A DNA stretch of 64,000 bases from Sternotherus odoratus (Eukaryota > Chordata > Testudines > Kinosternidae): the NCBI GenBank assembly GCA_032164245.1, contig JAVMKO010000002.1:90905340-90969339 (forward strand), given 5' to 3'. Position numbers and translations under genes: made by a program. Position 1 is the stretch's first letter. Every line of letters starts with the position of its first letter. The notes beneath the pieces were generated by a model that saw only the letters and a program-made list of their open reading frames with translations, was not told where the DNA came from and did not search any database. Below are positions 25,561-36,690 of this stretch, in pieces.

Positions 25561-26147
25561 GGAGAGACCGGGTTGAGCGGGTCAGTTGGGGGGGGGGGAG
25601 AGACCGGGCTGGGTGGGTCATTTGGAGGGGGGGGTTGGAGGAAAGGAGGTTTTGGGGGGGAGAGACCTGGCTGGGTGGGTCATTTGGGGGGGGGGTTGGA
25701 GGAAAGGAGGTTTTGGGGTGAGAGACCGGGCTGGGTGGGTCATTTTGGGGGGGGTTGGAGGAAAGGAGGTTTTGGGGGGAGAGACCTGGCTGGGTGGGTC
25801 AGTTGGGGGTTGGAGGAAAGGAGGTTTGGGGGGGAGAGACCTGGCTGGGTGGGTCAGTTGGGGGTTGGAGGAAAGGAGGTTTTGGGGGGGAGAGACCTGG
25901 CTGGGTGGGTCATTTGGGGGGGGGTTGGAGGAAAGGAGGTTTTGGGGTGAGAGACCGGGCTGGGTGGGTCATTTTGGGGGGGGTTGGAGGAAAGGAGGTT
26001 TTGGGGGGAGAGACCTGGCTGGGTGGGTCAGTTGGGGGTTGGAGGAAAGGAGGTTTGGGGGGGAGAGACCTGGCTGGGTGGGTCAGTTGGGGGTTGGAGG
26101 AAAGGAGGTTTTGGGGGGAGAGACCTGGCTGGGTGGGTCAGTTGGGG
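25561..26147. repeat. G-rich minisatellite with higher-order structure
   Basis: About eleven copies of a 54-62 bp unit built from GAGAGACC(T/G)GGCTGGGTGG, GTCA(G/T)TTGGGG and TTGGAGGAAAGGAGGTTTTG. Unit length varies through the G runs. A block starting TTTTGGGGTGAGAGACCGGG occurs at 25711 and again at 25940, a higher-order repeat of about 229 bp. The G runs could form G-quadruplexes. Confidence 0.92.
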
Positions 26148-26151
26148 GGTT

Positions 26152-26245
26152 GATGTGTAGTGTTCATGTGTAGTGTTCATGTGTAGTGTACAGGTGTTCA
26201 TGTGTAGTGTTCATGTGTAGTGAACAGGTGTTCATGTGTAGTGTA
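26152..26245. repeat. short tandem repeat of TGTTCATGTGTAG type
   Basis: About six copies of GTGTAGTGTTCAT, two of them interrupted by ACAGG. It is the third tandem array within the same hAT element. Confidence 0.85.
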
Positions 26246-26421
26246 TCAATGTGTTATTAAATAATAACTGAATAAAATAATATTAAATAAATAATTAAAA
26301 ACAACATCCATGTTTTGATTCTTTTTTATTTGGACCTCGAGTGTGTTGTCGGCCCCCGAACTGCTATTTGATAGCTAATGCGGCCCTCGGGCTGAAAAGT
26401 TTGGAGACCCCTGTTCTAAAC

Positions 26422-27599
26422 AATAAATAAACTCAGTATGAACGTGTAGTCTGTAGTTGGCCTGTGAAGTCTGCTACTCTAACTTTAGACAAGTATCTAC
26501 ACTGGGAAAGTATCATTTAAAATGTTCCAGACTAAGCATTTAAATCAGACAAAATAAATATTTCAGAGGACTAACCTGTAAACTATTCCTTGCTGCTTCT
26601 GGAGTTGATGCACTTACTGCTGTAGCTCCTTGTTAAGGGGTCATACATATTTAATACATTCAGGCATCACAGAGAGTAGCACAAGCAGTGTATTATTATT
26701 TGCTTTCCTTCAGCCTTAGCTTACTACATCTGAAATTGCACCCATGGAGATTTAGAATTATGGCGGCACACAGGAAACAGGCATTTGCTGGGATCAATTT
26801 ACCATCTTAGGCTACACAGGACTGGGCTTTAAAGTTCCACCTATCCTGAAGGGTATTTGCAGTGAAGAACACTGAGTCCTGTGGGAATAAAAAAATACTC
26901 CCTTTCTGTAAGAAAGGTGGAATTATAAGGTTCCAGGAATGTACTCTCATCATGCCTCAAACCTCAGCAGATGAGGACTTGGATAAAGTGTTGGGCACAC
27001 CTTCCCTCGGAAGAATGTATATAAAATTACTGCCCCTCTATTGTATTAGGCAGTACCATGCTCCTAGAAGTCATATCTTTTGCATGAGACCTCCTCATTA
27101 CCCCTTGTCAACATTAATGATTTCATCATACTTATTCCCTCAAATTAGGGATGTTAGCCCTGTGTCTGGTCAAATTTCAAATTGGTTAATCACATTTCAC
27201 TTCTCTAATTTAAGTATTCTGCATTTTACATCCACTTTTTAACTTATAGCTATACCCAGCCCAAGATATCTTTATTATTACTACACTGCTGAGACTTAAA
27301 ACTGCCATGCTTCACCTCCCTTAAGGAGTATGTCATGGTAGACTGGGGGCAAGGAGGAGGGTGGCAGGGGCTGGGGAACCCAAGGAGAACATTCTGACAG
27401 GTGTAAGTTGGAATACAGGTGTGTCTGTGCTAACCCATATTGGGTCCAATGCGGCCCCTGGCCAGTCAGACGATATGGGGAGGTGGTTGTCATTCAGAGT
27501 TCAAGGTGGGATCCACAAAAGGACTTTGGCATTGAAATGCTGATTTTCACGGCCTTGAAAAATCAGCAATCCATGAAAACTCTTTAGGCAGATAAGCTC
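26422..27599. other. spacer, no gene recognised
   Basis: No supported feature. Confidence 0.5.
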
Positions 27600-27960
27600 T
27601 CCATACCATGGATGAGGGTAAACAGACACCGAGGAATAGGATCCCAAACCCAGCGTGCTAGACACAGAGCCACTTAAGCTAGCTAACGAGCATGTGCCAA
27701 GTCCTGCTCCTCTCTCTGAGACAGGCACCTAAATCTGGACTGCAGGGAGGCATCTCTCTATGCTAAAAATCCACAAATGGGAATAAGCTGCCAGGTGTCA
27801 TCTGACTTGGGTGCTTAAGACATTGCCCACCTTATAACATTTAGCCCAGTGGTTAGAGCACTCTGAGGGTGAGAAGGGATTTCAACAGGGCTCTCTCACT
27901 GCTGAGGAGGGGGCTCCAACCACTAAGTTATGGGATAATCTGATGTAGGGCTCCCTCTGT
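27600..27960. repeat. composite repeat with tRNA-like core, copy 1
   Basis: Contains TAGCCCAGTGGTTAGAGCAC (27843-27862), which resembles a pol III A box, and downstream CCAACCACTAAGTTATGGG as an inverted counterpart. GACTTGGGTGCTTAAG and CAGGCACCTAAATCTGG motifs lie to the left. The same layout appears at 28490-28970. This is an old interspersed repeat of uncertain class. Confidence 0.5.
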
Positions 27961-28489
27961 CTCTCCTGGTGACGTTCGTTGTTCCACTGAGGATAAATAC
28001 TTAAAAAGTAATTCAGTGGGAGTAATTCTCTCTCTCTCCAGTCCCCTTGCTCCAATCACTTTTTTACTAGTTTATTCACAGTGGAACAGTTTCAATAAAA
28101 TAGATTAAGGGAGCCTCAATCAGAATATCCCATAGTTCAGTTTGCCAACATTTCTTTTATTTTTTATAATTTTGATAGAATATATTAATATTGAATTTAA
28201 AGTTTCTTTATCGATTTAACTTTTCACAGTTGCAGGAATTTATTGGGGAGGGGTCAGACAATAATTAGTGACAGCTGATGTTGCAATTCAAAAAGCTAAA
28301 GTTTTATAACCATTAAATTACAAATTGTCAACGTCACATCAAACTAAACAAAGGAAATATCCCTACATCAAATAAGTTCTCAGGTAGCATTTTTCTGATT
28401 TTGTCAATTTCAGTTTTTATTGTTGGAAATATTTGATGGTTTGTGAGTGGATGGTGAAATCCACTTTTACTTGCAGAAAGCTAATGCTT

Positions 28490-28970
28490 CCAAACCTACC
28501 CATAGCTCAGTGGTTAGAGTACTATTTTGAGAGATAAGGGGCCCTCTTTCCTCCCCATCTAGCAGAGAAGTGGAAGGTATTGAACCTCAGTCTCCCACAT
28601 CCTAGGTCAGGGTGTTAAGCACTGGTAGGCACCACCACTTCCCCTTGGAGTTTGAATGGACCTGATCTTGTAGGTATGCTCACGGACCACCTACCAGCTT
28701 GGGCTCCACAAGTAACTTAGACTGCTGAATGCCTATCTTCCCTGGTTTGTGAATTGCTCTAGGGCTTCAGCAAGAGATGGACATTTGGACACCTAGACAG
28801 AGGCGGCAGTGTGTGCGCTCATACTTAGGCACATAGGGAACTTTTATTCTGAAAACATAGGCACCGAATGAGTTTAGGTACCTACCAGGTTTGGAAGGAG
28901 TTTTATGGACCTCAGAGGAGCCAAAACTTGGATTTAGGTGCCTAAGTACCTTTGCAGATGTGGGTCTTAG
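28490..28970. repeat. composite repeat with tRNA-like core, copy 2
   Basis: ATAGCTCAGTGGTTAGAGTA near 28502 and GTATTGAACCTCAGTCTCC near 28577 have the order and spacing of pol III A and B boxes. Motifs TTAGGTACCTACCAGG and TTAGGTGCCTAAGTACC follow. Together with copy 1 this supports an old repeat that includes a tRNA-like segment. Confidence 0.5.
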
Positions 28971-29749
28971 TGCAGCTGAGGACCGATCAATTGCTTGTAT
29001 TTCACAAACTTGTTTACTTATACTTCCACTAGTCTTAGAACCAATGGAAAACCAGAGAAATAACACTGTATAGCCAAATCCTTACAGATTTTTGTAAGTT
29101 GTTGTTTTGGGTTTGGGGAGTGGTTTTGAGGGGGAGAAAGGTTTTCACACTATAGGATTCAATGTCTAAGAATATCTAGAGCCCGATGAATAATGTAGTA
29201 TCCTTTAACCATCATTGTGTAGATCAGAATGTGTTCCTCTACAGAAGCAATACTGACTTCAAACATAAAAGCATTCCAAGTTTGTCCTGGGCATGCCTTC
29301 CAAGCAAAGAATTGGCATGAACTTTAGGAACTCCAGGACAGATAAAGAGACACCAATGCCTGCTTTATTATTATGACCTGCTAAATGAGCTGTCTAAAAC
29401 ATGAAGACAAAAAAACTTAAAGGCCTTTTATCTTGCAAGCCTTAGGAAAGCCTTCATTAAAATCTCTTGCAGTTGTGTTACTGAAGATGCCACCCATCCC
29501 TTTTGTTGTTGTTGCTTCATCTCTCAGAGAGGAGGTTCCCATTTTGTCAATGCACAAGTAGAGGCATCTGAAAAAGATAGTCCCTTTTCCTTTCTCCAAA
29601 CTGTAAAGTTTTACCTATTCCTATTTTGAGCATCAATATGGGCAGTGTATTTTAGAGAAGGGCTCAAGCTGCATTATTCTTATCTAGATCCAGATTACGA
29701 ACTCCCTCAAATTTCATGGTACCTGGATCTTGGGTTTGGCCCATTATAA
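28971..29749. other. spacer, no gene recognised
   Basis: No supported feature. Confidence 0.5.
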
Positions 29750-29757
29750 AGCTAGAG

Positions 29758-31737
29758 AAGTGGTTCTCAAACTTTTTCTATTGATGACCCCTTTCAGACA
29801 CCAGGCCTCTAAGCGCAACCCCCCCTTGGGGGTCGGGCTCAGAGGTGGAGCATGGGCCGGGCGGGGGGAAGGAGGGGTGTAGGGTGCCAGCCCCCCGGGG
29901 CAGGGGCCAGGCTCAGGGGAGGGTGCCAGCAACCCCCTGGGACAGGGGACAGGGCCCGTGGTGCCACCAGCAGCCCGCCGTGGCAGGGCCTGGGGCTTGG
30001 GTAGGGTGACCAGATCGCAAGAGCAAAATATCAGGACACATTAGGGGGAGAGGGGGGAGAGGAGCAATGGGGGGTGCAAGGATATTTTGGCACCCTAGGC
30101 AAAAAAATTACCTTGCACACCTCCCCTCCCCATTTCTCAGAGCATTGCTTATTATAATTTTTTTAAATGAATATTGGATAATGTAATGTAGCATGGGGCA
30201 GAGGGTTGGGGTATGGAGGGGGCTCTGGCTGGGACTGGGGATAAAGTGGTTGGGGTGTTGGAGGGGCTCAGGGCTAGGGCAGAGGGTTGGGATGTGGGGG
30301 GAGGACTCTGGCTGGGGCTGGAGATGAGGGGTTTGGGGGGCTGGAATGGTTCAGGGCCTGAGTAGAGGGTTGGGGGTGCGGTGGGGGGGGTAAGCCCTTG
30401 CTGGGGTGTGGGCTCTGGGGTGGGGCAGGGCTGGGGATGAGTTTGGGATGGGTGCAGGCAGGCTGCTCTGGGACTGGGGCCAGAGAGGAGGACTCCCCCC
30501 ATCTCTTTCCCTGCCAGCAGTAGCAAGCTCTGGGGCAGGGCCCCCCCTTTCCTGCTCCCCCAGCAGCAAACTCACTCACCCCTGTCACTGACAGCGGAAG
30601 CTGGCGGGCACTAGGACCCTGTGGTGGCAGTTGCTGCAGGGAGGCAATGTGTTGCTGCAGGGAAGAGAAGGGAGGCTTCTGACTTACCCCTGTCCGCGGA
30701 AGGTCTAAGGGGGCAGCAAGGGGAGGCCGGGTGTGGTGAGAGGACTTAACAGGGCCCTCCTTCAGAAGAAAAAAAATTCCGTCCAGCCGCGTGCTCTGAT
30801 TTATTTCACTGGACAGGGGTAAGGTATCTTAAGCTTTTATTCAGCGCGCTGAAGGTTGCTCATTAGAAAATAGAACAACCCTCAATATCAGAAATTGGAA
30901 GCTTTTATAACATACAGATGTACATATTCATGTGGCTCATTGATTATTCATTTATGAATAAATGGTTAAAACTATGTGGAAACCGGAAGGTTACATCAGA
31001 AACATATTCATTGGTTCTAATTTGCCGCAGTGCTGAGCCTGCGCAACAGATTTTTCACTTTTAGCCTATATTAGTAACATTATCAAGCTCTTACTTCTGG
31101 AAGTCAGTCCATTTTGCACACAACAACACCAGGTGTCTTATCTCAGTTAGTATAGGAGTGTTCAAGTATAATACTCCCTTATTTTTCCCATGAGTTGCAT
31201 TTCTCACATTTGAGGCTTATTAGCTATTTTCAGTTAGCAGTCTGAGATTACCCAGAGTGCTTGACTGCAGTTAGCTAACTAAGCCTGTGTATGTCTTACA
31301 TACATTTGCTTATTACAACATAGGGTAAAGATGTTTACAATACGGGGGACCCAGGGGGAGTTGCAGGCAGCCAGAGCCAGGTTGCGAGGGGGGGCTTTCT
31401 GCCCTGGTGCTGGCTCCATGGTGGGCCCCCGCCCCTGCAGCATGCTCCGGGCGGCAGAGAGCTCTCTGGCCGGGGGACGCAGTCCACCTTCCCCTGACTC
31501 TGAGTGCCAGAGGGGAGGGAGGGGAGAGGGCTCTCTGCCACCCCGCCTTCCTCTGCCAGTGCAGCAGGAGCCAGGGCTTGGGGCGCTGCCGGCAGCCTGC
31601 TGCGGCAGGGGCGGGGTCGGGGCTCTGCTGGCAGGGGTTAGGGTTGGGGCCGGCTGCCAGCAGCAGGGGCTCACGACCCCCACATAATCAGGTCGCGACC
31701 CCTCGAGGGGTCCCGACCCCCAGTTTGAGAACCAATG
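29758..31737. mobile_element. non-autonomous hAT element (CAGTGGTTCTCAAAC ends)
   Basis: A perfect 8-bp duplication AGCTAGAG (29750-29757 and 31738-31745) flanks ends of the form (A)AGTGGTTCTCAAACT and AGTTTGAGAACCAATG, one or two changes from the common CAGTGGTTCTCAAAC hAT terminus. The interior is GC-rich with no transposase frame. Imperfect G-rich repeats (GCAGAGGGTTGGGGT blocks, about 30190-30400) lie in the left part. Two foreign pieces appear nested: a TAGGGTGACCAGAT element end at 30002 and an AT-rich LTR-like block at about 30780-31322. Confidence 0.85.
30780..31322 (-). repeat. LTR-like insertion nested in the hAT element
   Basis: On the minus strand this AT-rich block starts TGTTGTAATAAGC (31319). 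It has a TTATAAAAG box (30902-30910) and an AATAAA hexamer (30836-30841) about 65 nt further on, followed by a U5-like tail. That is the order U3, R, U5 of a retroviral-type LTR. It contrasts sharply with the GC-rich host element on both sides. The far end and target duplication are not resolved (GGGTAA occurs near both edges). It is most likely a solo LTR; no internal retroviral genes are present. Confidence 0.45.
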
Positions 31738-31745
31738 AGCTAGAG

Positions 31746-33808
31746 ATCGTTTGCAACATTCAGGTTTGCATCTGGAATTTAGATTCTTTTACTCCCCCTT
31801 TTACTGATCATAAAGCACCATACTCCTTACAACTGGCTACTACGATTCAGAGGAGGTGGATTTTGTGTGTGTGCAAAGAAATGTCCTTGAAATCATCTGA
31901 ACATTGAGGATAAGCTTAAAAGAGACATCTTGCATCCTGCCCCAAACAAACTTGTGCTTAGTTTTATTGCTTTTAGTAGGGTGTTTCATAGTCTAAGGCC
32001 ATCCAGCTAAAGTATCTTGCCTCCTGATCTTGACAGTTTCACCATGGGTCAGAGCTACAAAATCCCCAGTGAGCATTGCTTTACTGATGGATCATAGATA
32101 TGAAATCTGAAAGATAATCTTCCTTTTAAGACTTTCTTATGAAACAACAGGCATTGACCACTCTTAGAGACAGATATCAAACATTAAGGACCATGAGTCT
32201 GATGTAGCACATCTTGCATTCCTATGATATATTGTGCATGTTTATTGGCCATTCAGATTACATTATGATAGATATAAACCATAGATCAAAGGATTTTATT
32301 TTAAGTCTCTGTACCCATTTCCTCCTATATTCCACCTGTGAATTTCCATCCCCATCCCCTGTGGTTTTTAACTCTAGCTAATAGAAAAAATGTACTGAAA
32401 AATTCCATCCTCTTCCTGGGCTTTTTACTCTTAAACTAACAACCAGGCCTTAGTGCCAATTTCAGCTATGATCTTCAGAATGAAATTAAACCAGGCACGC
32501 AGAGATGGTTATCAGTTTTCCTAGGACTCATCAGGGCGAAATTCCCTCCTGGGCTGAGGCCTGTGCACCCTTTAAGTCCTAAAAAATGCTTAATTTGAAT
32601 TTAAGTGGCATATAGGCCCTGTGCTGACTCTGTGCACAGAGGGGAACGCCACCACAGAAGAGGCACTCAGCCATATTGCACAGCACTGGCCCTTCTTGGT
32701 CATCTAAATAAAGTACAAGTAAACTCAGCTTCAAGGAGCAAGGTGGAATGAAAAACAAAGCCACCTTTATTCCCCAAGTCAGCTTCCAGAGGTCTTTCAT
32801 CATGGCTTGAATCTGCATTTGATTTGCACTCAGTACATCTCTGGTGATATTTATATACCACCTGAACAAACTCAAGGAGACTAGAATTCAAGTCTTATAG
32901 GGCCAGGCACAGACCGTTCTTTGAACTTATTCACACTGCAAGTAAAAGGCTAGCTAGTTCCAAACATAGACCCTCACCAAATAGCTGTAAGTACTCACAT
33001 TTTTGAAGGGTTACCAGCAATTAAACATGCTCATTTTTGAAAGTTACATTAGCTAAGACAGCTCGTGTGTGAGATAGGTGACATTCAGCTCTGACTCCAC
33101 TATCCAAATGGAATTTGTGCTTTGATTGCACCATTACTGCCGATTCATCTCCAGAATGGAATAGCAGCTTTCTGTGGAGTGACAATATAATCAGCTAGAG
33201 CTATTTGTTTTATTATTATTCATATTTTTTCTATCAATCAAGGGTTAAAAGTAATACAGCAAGGAATATTACAAAATACTGTAAAAATACAAGCCCAGGT
33301 GAAAGCATGTGTACACCAAAAGCCCAAAGTAACAAATCATACATCTTTAAATGTGCCAATAAACCAGTAATTTCATGCTGTTTAGCAAAAACTATGAGAC
33401 GGTGAAGTCCCTTTGTGGGGGGGAAAAATATTCTGACACAAAAAATCAAACAAAATGAAGAGCTCATCTGAAAACATTCTAGGTGCATTTCTTGAGCTGC
33501 AGTAAAATACTCTAATCTGACAAATGTGACCATTGTTCAGAACTTTGCAACCATTGCTCATCACTACTTTGCAACCAGTAGTAAAATGAAAAAACAAGGG
33601 CTCAAATACTGTAAAGTTTAGCCCCTCCTAGGAGGTCCTAAGTGTTCCCAAACTCAGAGGGGAAGTTGATTTTGAAGTGGTTTTAATGGCATCCTGCAGT
33701 TGCCAGGATCAGGACCGAAGCAATAGGTAGTGTCATGCAGCAATATGGCCATATGTCAGAATTTCATACCATGGTTCTTTCATTCAGCCATCTCCTCTTT
33801 TTTTAGCT
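31746..33808. other. spacer, no gene recognised
   Basis: No supported gene. The stretch near 32520-32700 has a repeat-like feel but cannot be classed. Confidence 0.5.
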
Positions 33809-33913
33809 CCTATCAGCAGGGCTGGCGACAGAAATTTTGGGGCCCCCTACTCTGATCGTTGCCCCCCCCCCCGACCTCTCCCCCAGCCTAACCTCCTCCC
33901 CTCCCCACCCCCA

Positions 33914-35503
33914 TTGGTTCCCCGCCGGCCCCTTGGCCGGCGCCGGCTGGGCTGCGCGCACCCGGCTCTCCCCAGCCCCGCTCGCTGGCCCCCGCCCCTG
34001 CGGAGCGGCACACACGGCCAGTCCTCTGCAGCCGCCGGGGTGGGGGAGGCGATGGAGCCGGTATCCTGTGGTGCCGGGGGGCTCAAATGTGAAATTGCGG
34101 CACTATTAACGAGGGTTTGTAACCTATCCTTTAAATCGGCTACTGTGCCCAGTGACTGGAAGATAGCTAATGTAACGCCAATATTTAAAAAGGGCTCTAG
34201 AGGTGATCCTGGCAATTACAGACCAGTCAGTCTAACGTCCGTACCGGGAAAATTAGTTGAAACAATAGTAAAGAATAAAATTGTCAGACACATAGAAGAG
34301 CATAAATTGTTGGGCAAAAGTCAACATGGTTTCTGCAAAGGGAAATCGTGTCTTACTAATCTATTAGAGTTCTTTGAAGGGGTCAGCAAACATGTGGACA
34401 AGGGGGATCCGGTGGACATAGTGTACTTAGATTTCCAGAAAGCCTTTGACAAGGTCCCTCACCAAAGGCTCTTACGTAAATTAAGCTGCCATGGGATAAG
34501 AGGGAAGATCCTCTCATGGATTGAAAACTGGTTAAAAGACAGGGAACAAAGGGTAGGGATAAATGGAACTTTTTCAGAATGGAGAGGGGTAACTAGTGGT
34601 GTTCCCCAAGGGTCAGTCCTGGGGCCGATCCTATTCAACTTATTTATAAATGATTTGGAGGAAGGGGTAAACAGTGATGTGGCAAAGTTTGCAGATGATA
34701 CTAAACTGCTCAAAGTAGTAAGGACCAAAGCAGACTGTGAAGAACTTCAAAAAGATCTCACTAAACTAAGTGATTGGGCAACAAAATGGCAAATGAAATT
34801 TAATGTGGATAAATGTAAAGTAATGCACATTGGAAAAAATAACCCCAACTATACATACAATATGATGGGGGCTAATTTAGCTACAACCAATCAGGAAAAA
34901 GACCTGGGAGTCATTGTGGATAGTTCTCTGAAGGCATCCACGCAGTGTGCAGCGGCAGTCAAAAAAGCAAACAGGATGTTAGGAATCATTAAAAAAGGGA
35001 TAGAGAATAAGTCGGAGAATATCTTATTGCCCTTATACAAATCCATGGTGCGCCCACATCTTGAATACTGCGTACAAATGTGGTCTCCTCATTTCAAAAA
35101 GGATATATTGGCACTAGAAAAGGTTCAGAGAAGGGCAACTAAAATGATTAGGGGTTTGGAACGGGTCCCATATGAAGAGAGATTAAGGAGGCTAGGACTT
35201 TTTAGCTTGGAAAAGAGGAGACTAAGGGGGGATATGATAGAGGTATATAAAATTATGAGTGGAGTGGAGGAAGTGAATAAGGAAAAGTTATTTACTTGTT
35301 CCCAAAATAGAAGAACTAGGGGCCATTCAATGAAATTGGCGTGCAGCAGGTTTAAAACAAATAAAAGGAAGTTCTTCTTCACACAGCGCACAGTCAACCT
35401 GTGGAACTCCTTACCTGAGGAGGCTGTGAAGGCTAGGACTATAACAAGGTTTAAAAGAGAGCTGGATAAATTCATGGAGGCTAAGTCCATCAATGGCTAT
35501 TAG
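33914..35503 (+). CDS. CR1 LINE reverse transcriptase, 5' truncated, chimeric start
   Basis: An open frame of 529 codons. Residues 1 to about 57 are translated from the surrounding hAT element and have no CR1 similarity. From about residue 58 the protein is a CR1-type reverse transcriptase: VTPIFKKG (87-94), NYRPVSLTS (101-109), YLDFQKAFDKVPH with catalytic Asp173, SGVPQGSVLGP (228-238), FADD (259-262) carrying the paired catalytic Asp, then QEKDLGVIVD, VRPHLEYCVQMWSP and the C-terminal TRGHSMKL...NLWNSLPEEAV segment. ORF1 and the AP endonuclease domain of a full-length CR1 are missing. No stop or frameshift interrupts the RT, so this is a young copy, though without its 5' part it cannot move by itself. 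Confidence 0.93.
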   Translation: MVPRRPLGRRRLGCAHPALPSPARWPPPLRSGTHGQSSAAAGVGEAMEPVSCGAGGLKCEIAALLTRVCNLSFKSATVPSDWKIANVTPIFKKGSRGDPGNYRPVSLTSVPGKLVETIVKNKIVRHIEEHKLLGKSQHGFCKGKSCLTNLLEFFEGVSKHVDKGDPVDIVYLDFQKAFDKVPHQRLLRKLSCHGIRGKILSWIENWLKDREQRVGINGTFSEWRGVTSGVPQGSVLGPILFNLFINDLEEGVNSDVAKFADDTKLLKVVRTKADCEELQKDLTKLSDWATKWQMKFNVDKCKVMHIGKNNPNYTYNMMGANLATTNQEKDLGVIVDSSLKASTQCAAAVKKANRMLGIIKKGIENKSENILLPLYKSMVRPHLEYCVQMWSPHFKKDILALEKVQRRATKMIRGLERVPYEERLRRLGLFSLEKRRLRGDMIEVYKIMSGVEEVNKEKLFTCSQNRRTRGHSMKLACSRFKTNKRKFFFTQRTVNLWNSLPEEAVKARTITRFKRELDKFMEAKSINGY

Positions 35504-35713
35504 CCGGGATGGGTAATGAATGGTGTCCCTAGCCTCTGTCTGTCAGAGGGGGGTGATGGATGGCAGGAGAGAGATCGCTCGATCATACCTGTTAGGTTCA
35601 CTCACTCCGGGGCACCTGGCACTGGCCACTGTCGGTAGACAGGATGCTGGGCTAGATGGACCTTTGGTCTGACCCAGTATGGCCGTTCTTATGTTCTTAT
35701 GTTCTTATGTTAT
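34080..35713 (+). mobile_element. CR1 LINE copy, 5' truncated
   Basis: The element runs from about 34080 (the boundary is judged from where RT-like sequence starts) to three copies of TTCTTATG at 35687-35710. The 3' UTR includes GGGCTAGATGGACCTTTGGT and CTGACCCAGTATGGCCGTTC. The TTCTTATG-type tail marks a CR1 subfamily different from the fragment at 36405, which ends in ATTCTATGA repeats. Confidence 0.9.
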
Positions 35714-35945
35714 GGGGGCTCCCCCCCCCCACACCAAGGGCTGGCCCGGCTCTTGCTGCAGGTGGGCGGGGGAAGCGCTGCAGCCGGGGGTGCCTCGGGG
35801 CGGCTCCTGGGGAGCGGGACAAGCCGCCGGCTGAAGGGCTCAGGAGGCAACTGGGCACTGACACCCGGACACAGCCCGGGAAAGAGCGGCCAGGGAGATG
35901 CGGTGCCCAGAGGGGATGACTACGGGTACAGCTGTGTACCGATCA

Positions 35946-35976
35946 CCGGACTTAAGGGGGCCCCCCTTAAGTCCGG
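35946..35976. repeat. perfect 31-bp palindrome
   Basis: Arms CCGGACTTAAGGGGG and its exact complement are separated by a single C. Outer arms CTACGGGTACAGCTG and CAGCTCTACCCGTAG extend the foldback imperfectly. Confidence 0.95.
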
Positions 35977-36404
35977 GGCCCGGTACAGCTCTACCCGTAG
36001 TACCCCCCTGTCGCCGGCCCTGCCTATCAGCCGGCTTCTCCATATCCCCTCCCTCCAAAACTTGTGAAGTGTACTGGATTTGCTATCCATTCTGTATTTT
36101 GGGTAAATCACCCTTCCTGTTCCATTGCAGTGCCTAGCCAAACAATATCCATTGATAGAAAAAAAAAGGTGGGGGGAGCAAGAGCACACATGAGCCTCTC
36201 ACCTGGGAGTAATACTTGGATGGGGGCCAGGGAAGCCACTGGTTCTAAGCTCATCTTCACTAACAGCTGATTATATTTCCATTTTATAACCACTACTATT
36301 AAATATGGTCTCATAGCCCAGGGAAAAGCAATTATTAGTCTCCACATTTTACAAATACATTAACTGAGAGGTAGTCCAAGCCATTTCTAGGAGTCTGCTG
36401 CTGA

Positions 36405-36690
36405 CTATCATGGTACCAAAAGACAGAACAAGGAGTAATGGTCTCAAGTTGCAGTTGGGAAGGTTTAGATTGGATATTAGGGGGGGAAAAATCACTAGGA
36501 GGGTGGTGAAGTACTGGAATGAGTTACCTAGGGAGGTGGTAGCATCTCCTTCCTATGGGGTTTTTAAGGTCAGGCTTGATTTAGTTGGGGATTGGTCCTG
36601 CTTTGAGCAGGGGGTTGGACTAGATGACCTCCAGAGGTCCCTTCCAACCCTAATATTCTATGATTATATGATTCCATGATTCATGGTGGG
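36405..36690 (+). mobile_element. CR1 LINE 3' fragment (ATTCTATGA-tailed)
   Basis: The frame gives SNGLKLQLGRFRLDIR, then WNELPREVVASPSYGVFKVR, the C-terminal end of CR1 ORF2, with a short internal deletion replacing the usual KNFFTE segment. Then follow GTTGGACTAGATGACCTCCA and a terminal ATTCTATGATTATATGATT. It has no RT core and is non-functional. Confidence 0.9.

Larger units (their letters stand above)
24947..26413. mobile_element. non-autonomous hAT element carrying three minisatellites
   Basis: A perfect 8-bp target duplication (TTCTAAAC at 24939-24946 and 26414-26421) and perfect 16-bp inverted ends CAGGGGTCTCCAAACT identify a hAT-superfamily element of 1467 bp. Both termini continue into GGCC-rich sequence with CGGGCC blocks. 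No transposase is present. The interior is almost entirely tandem repeats of three kinds. The perfect target duplication suggests a relatively recent insertion or low local decay. The long open frames across the minisatellites on both strands result from unit lengths divisible by three and base bias; they are not genes. Confidence 0.92.
33817..36022. mobile_element. non-autonomous hAT element split by a CR1 insertion
   Basis: The 8-bp duplication CCTATCAG (33809-33816 and 36023-36030) is perfect. The termini CAGGGCTGGCGACAG and CTGTCGCCGGCCCTG are inverted with one mismatch. About 260 bp of GC-rich element sequence on the left and 310 bp on the right enclose a CR1 copy. The right part holds a strong hairpin (35920-36000) with a perfect palindrome at its centre. 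No transposase is present. Confidence 0.92.

Noticed and set aside
25030..26173. Several long frames of 125-226 codons on both strands
   Set aside because: They are translations of the 36-bp and G-rich minisatellites inside a hAT element. Simultaneous openness on both strands and in several frames shows they are composition artefacts.
31279..31907. Overlapping frames of 118-166 codons on both strands
   Set aside because: They lie in the GC-rich interior of a hAT element, have mutually overlapping frames and lack motifs.
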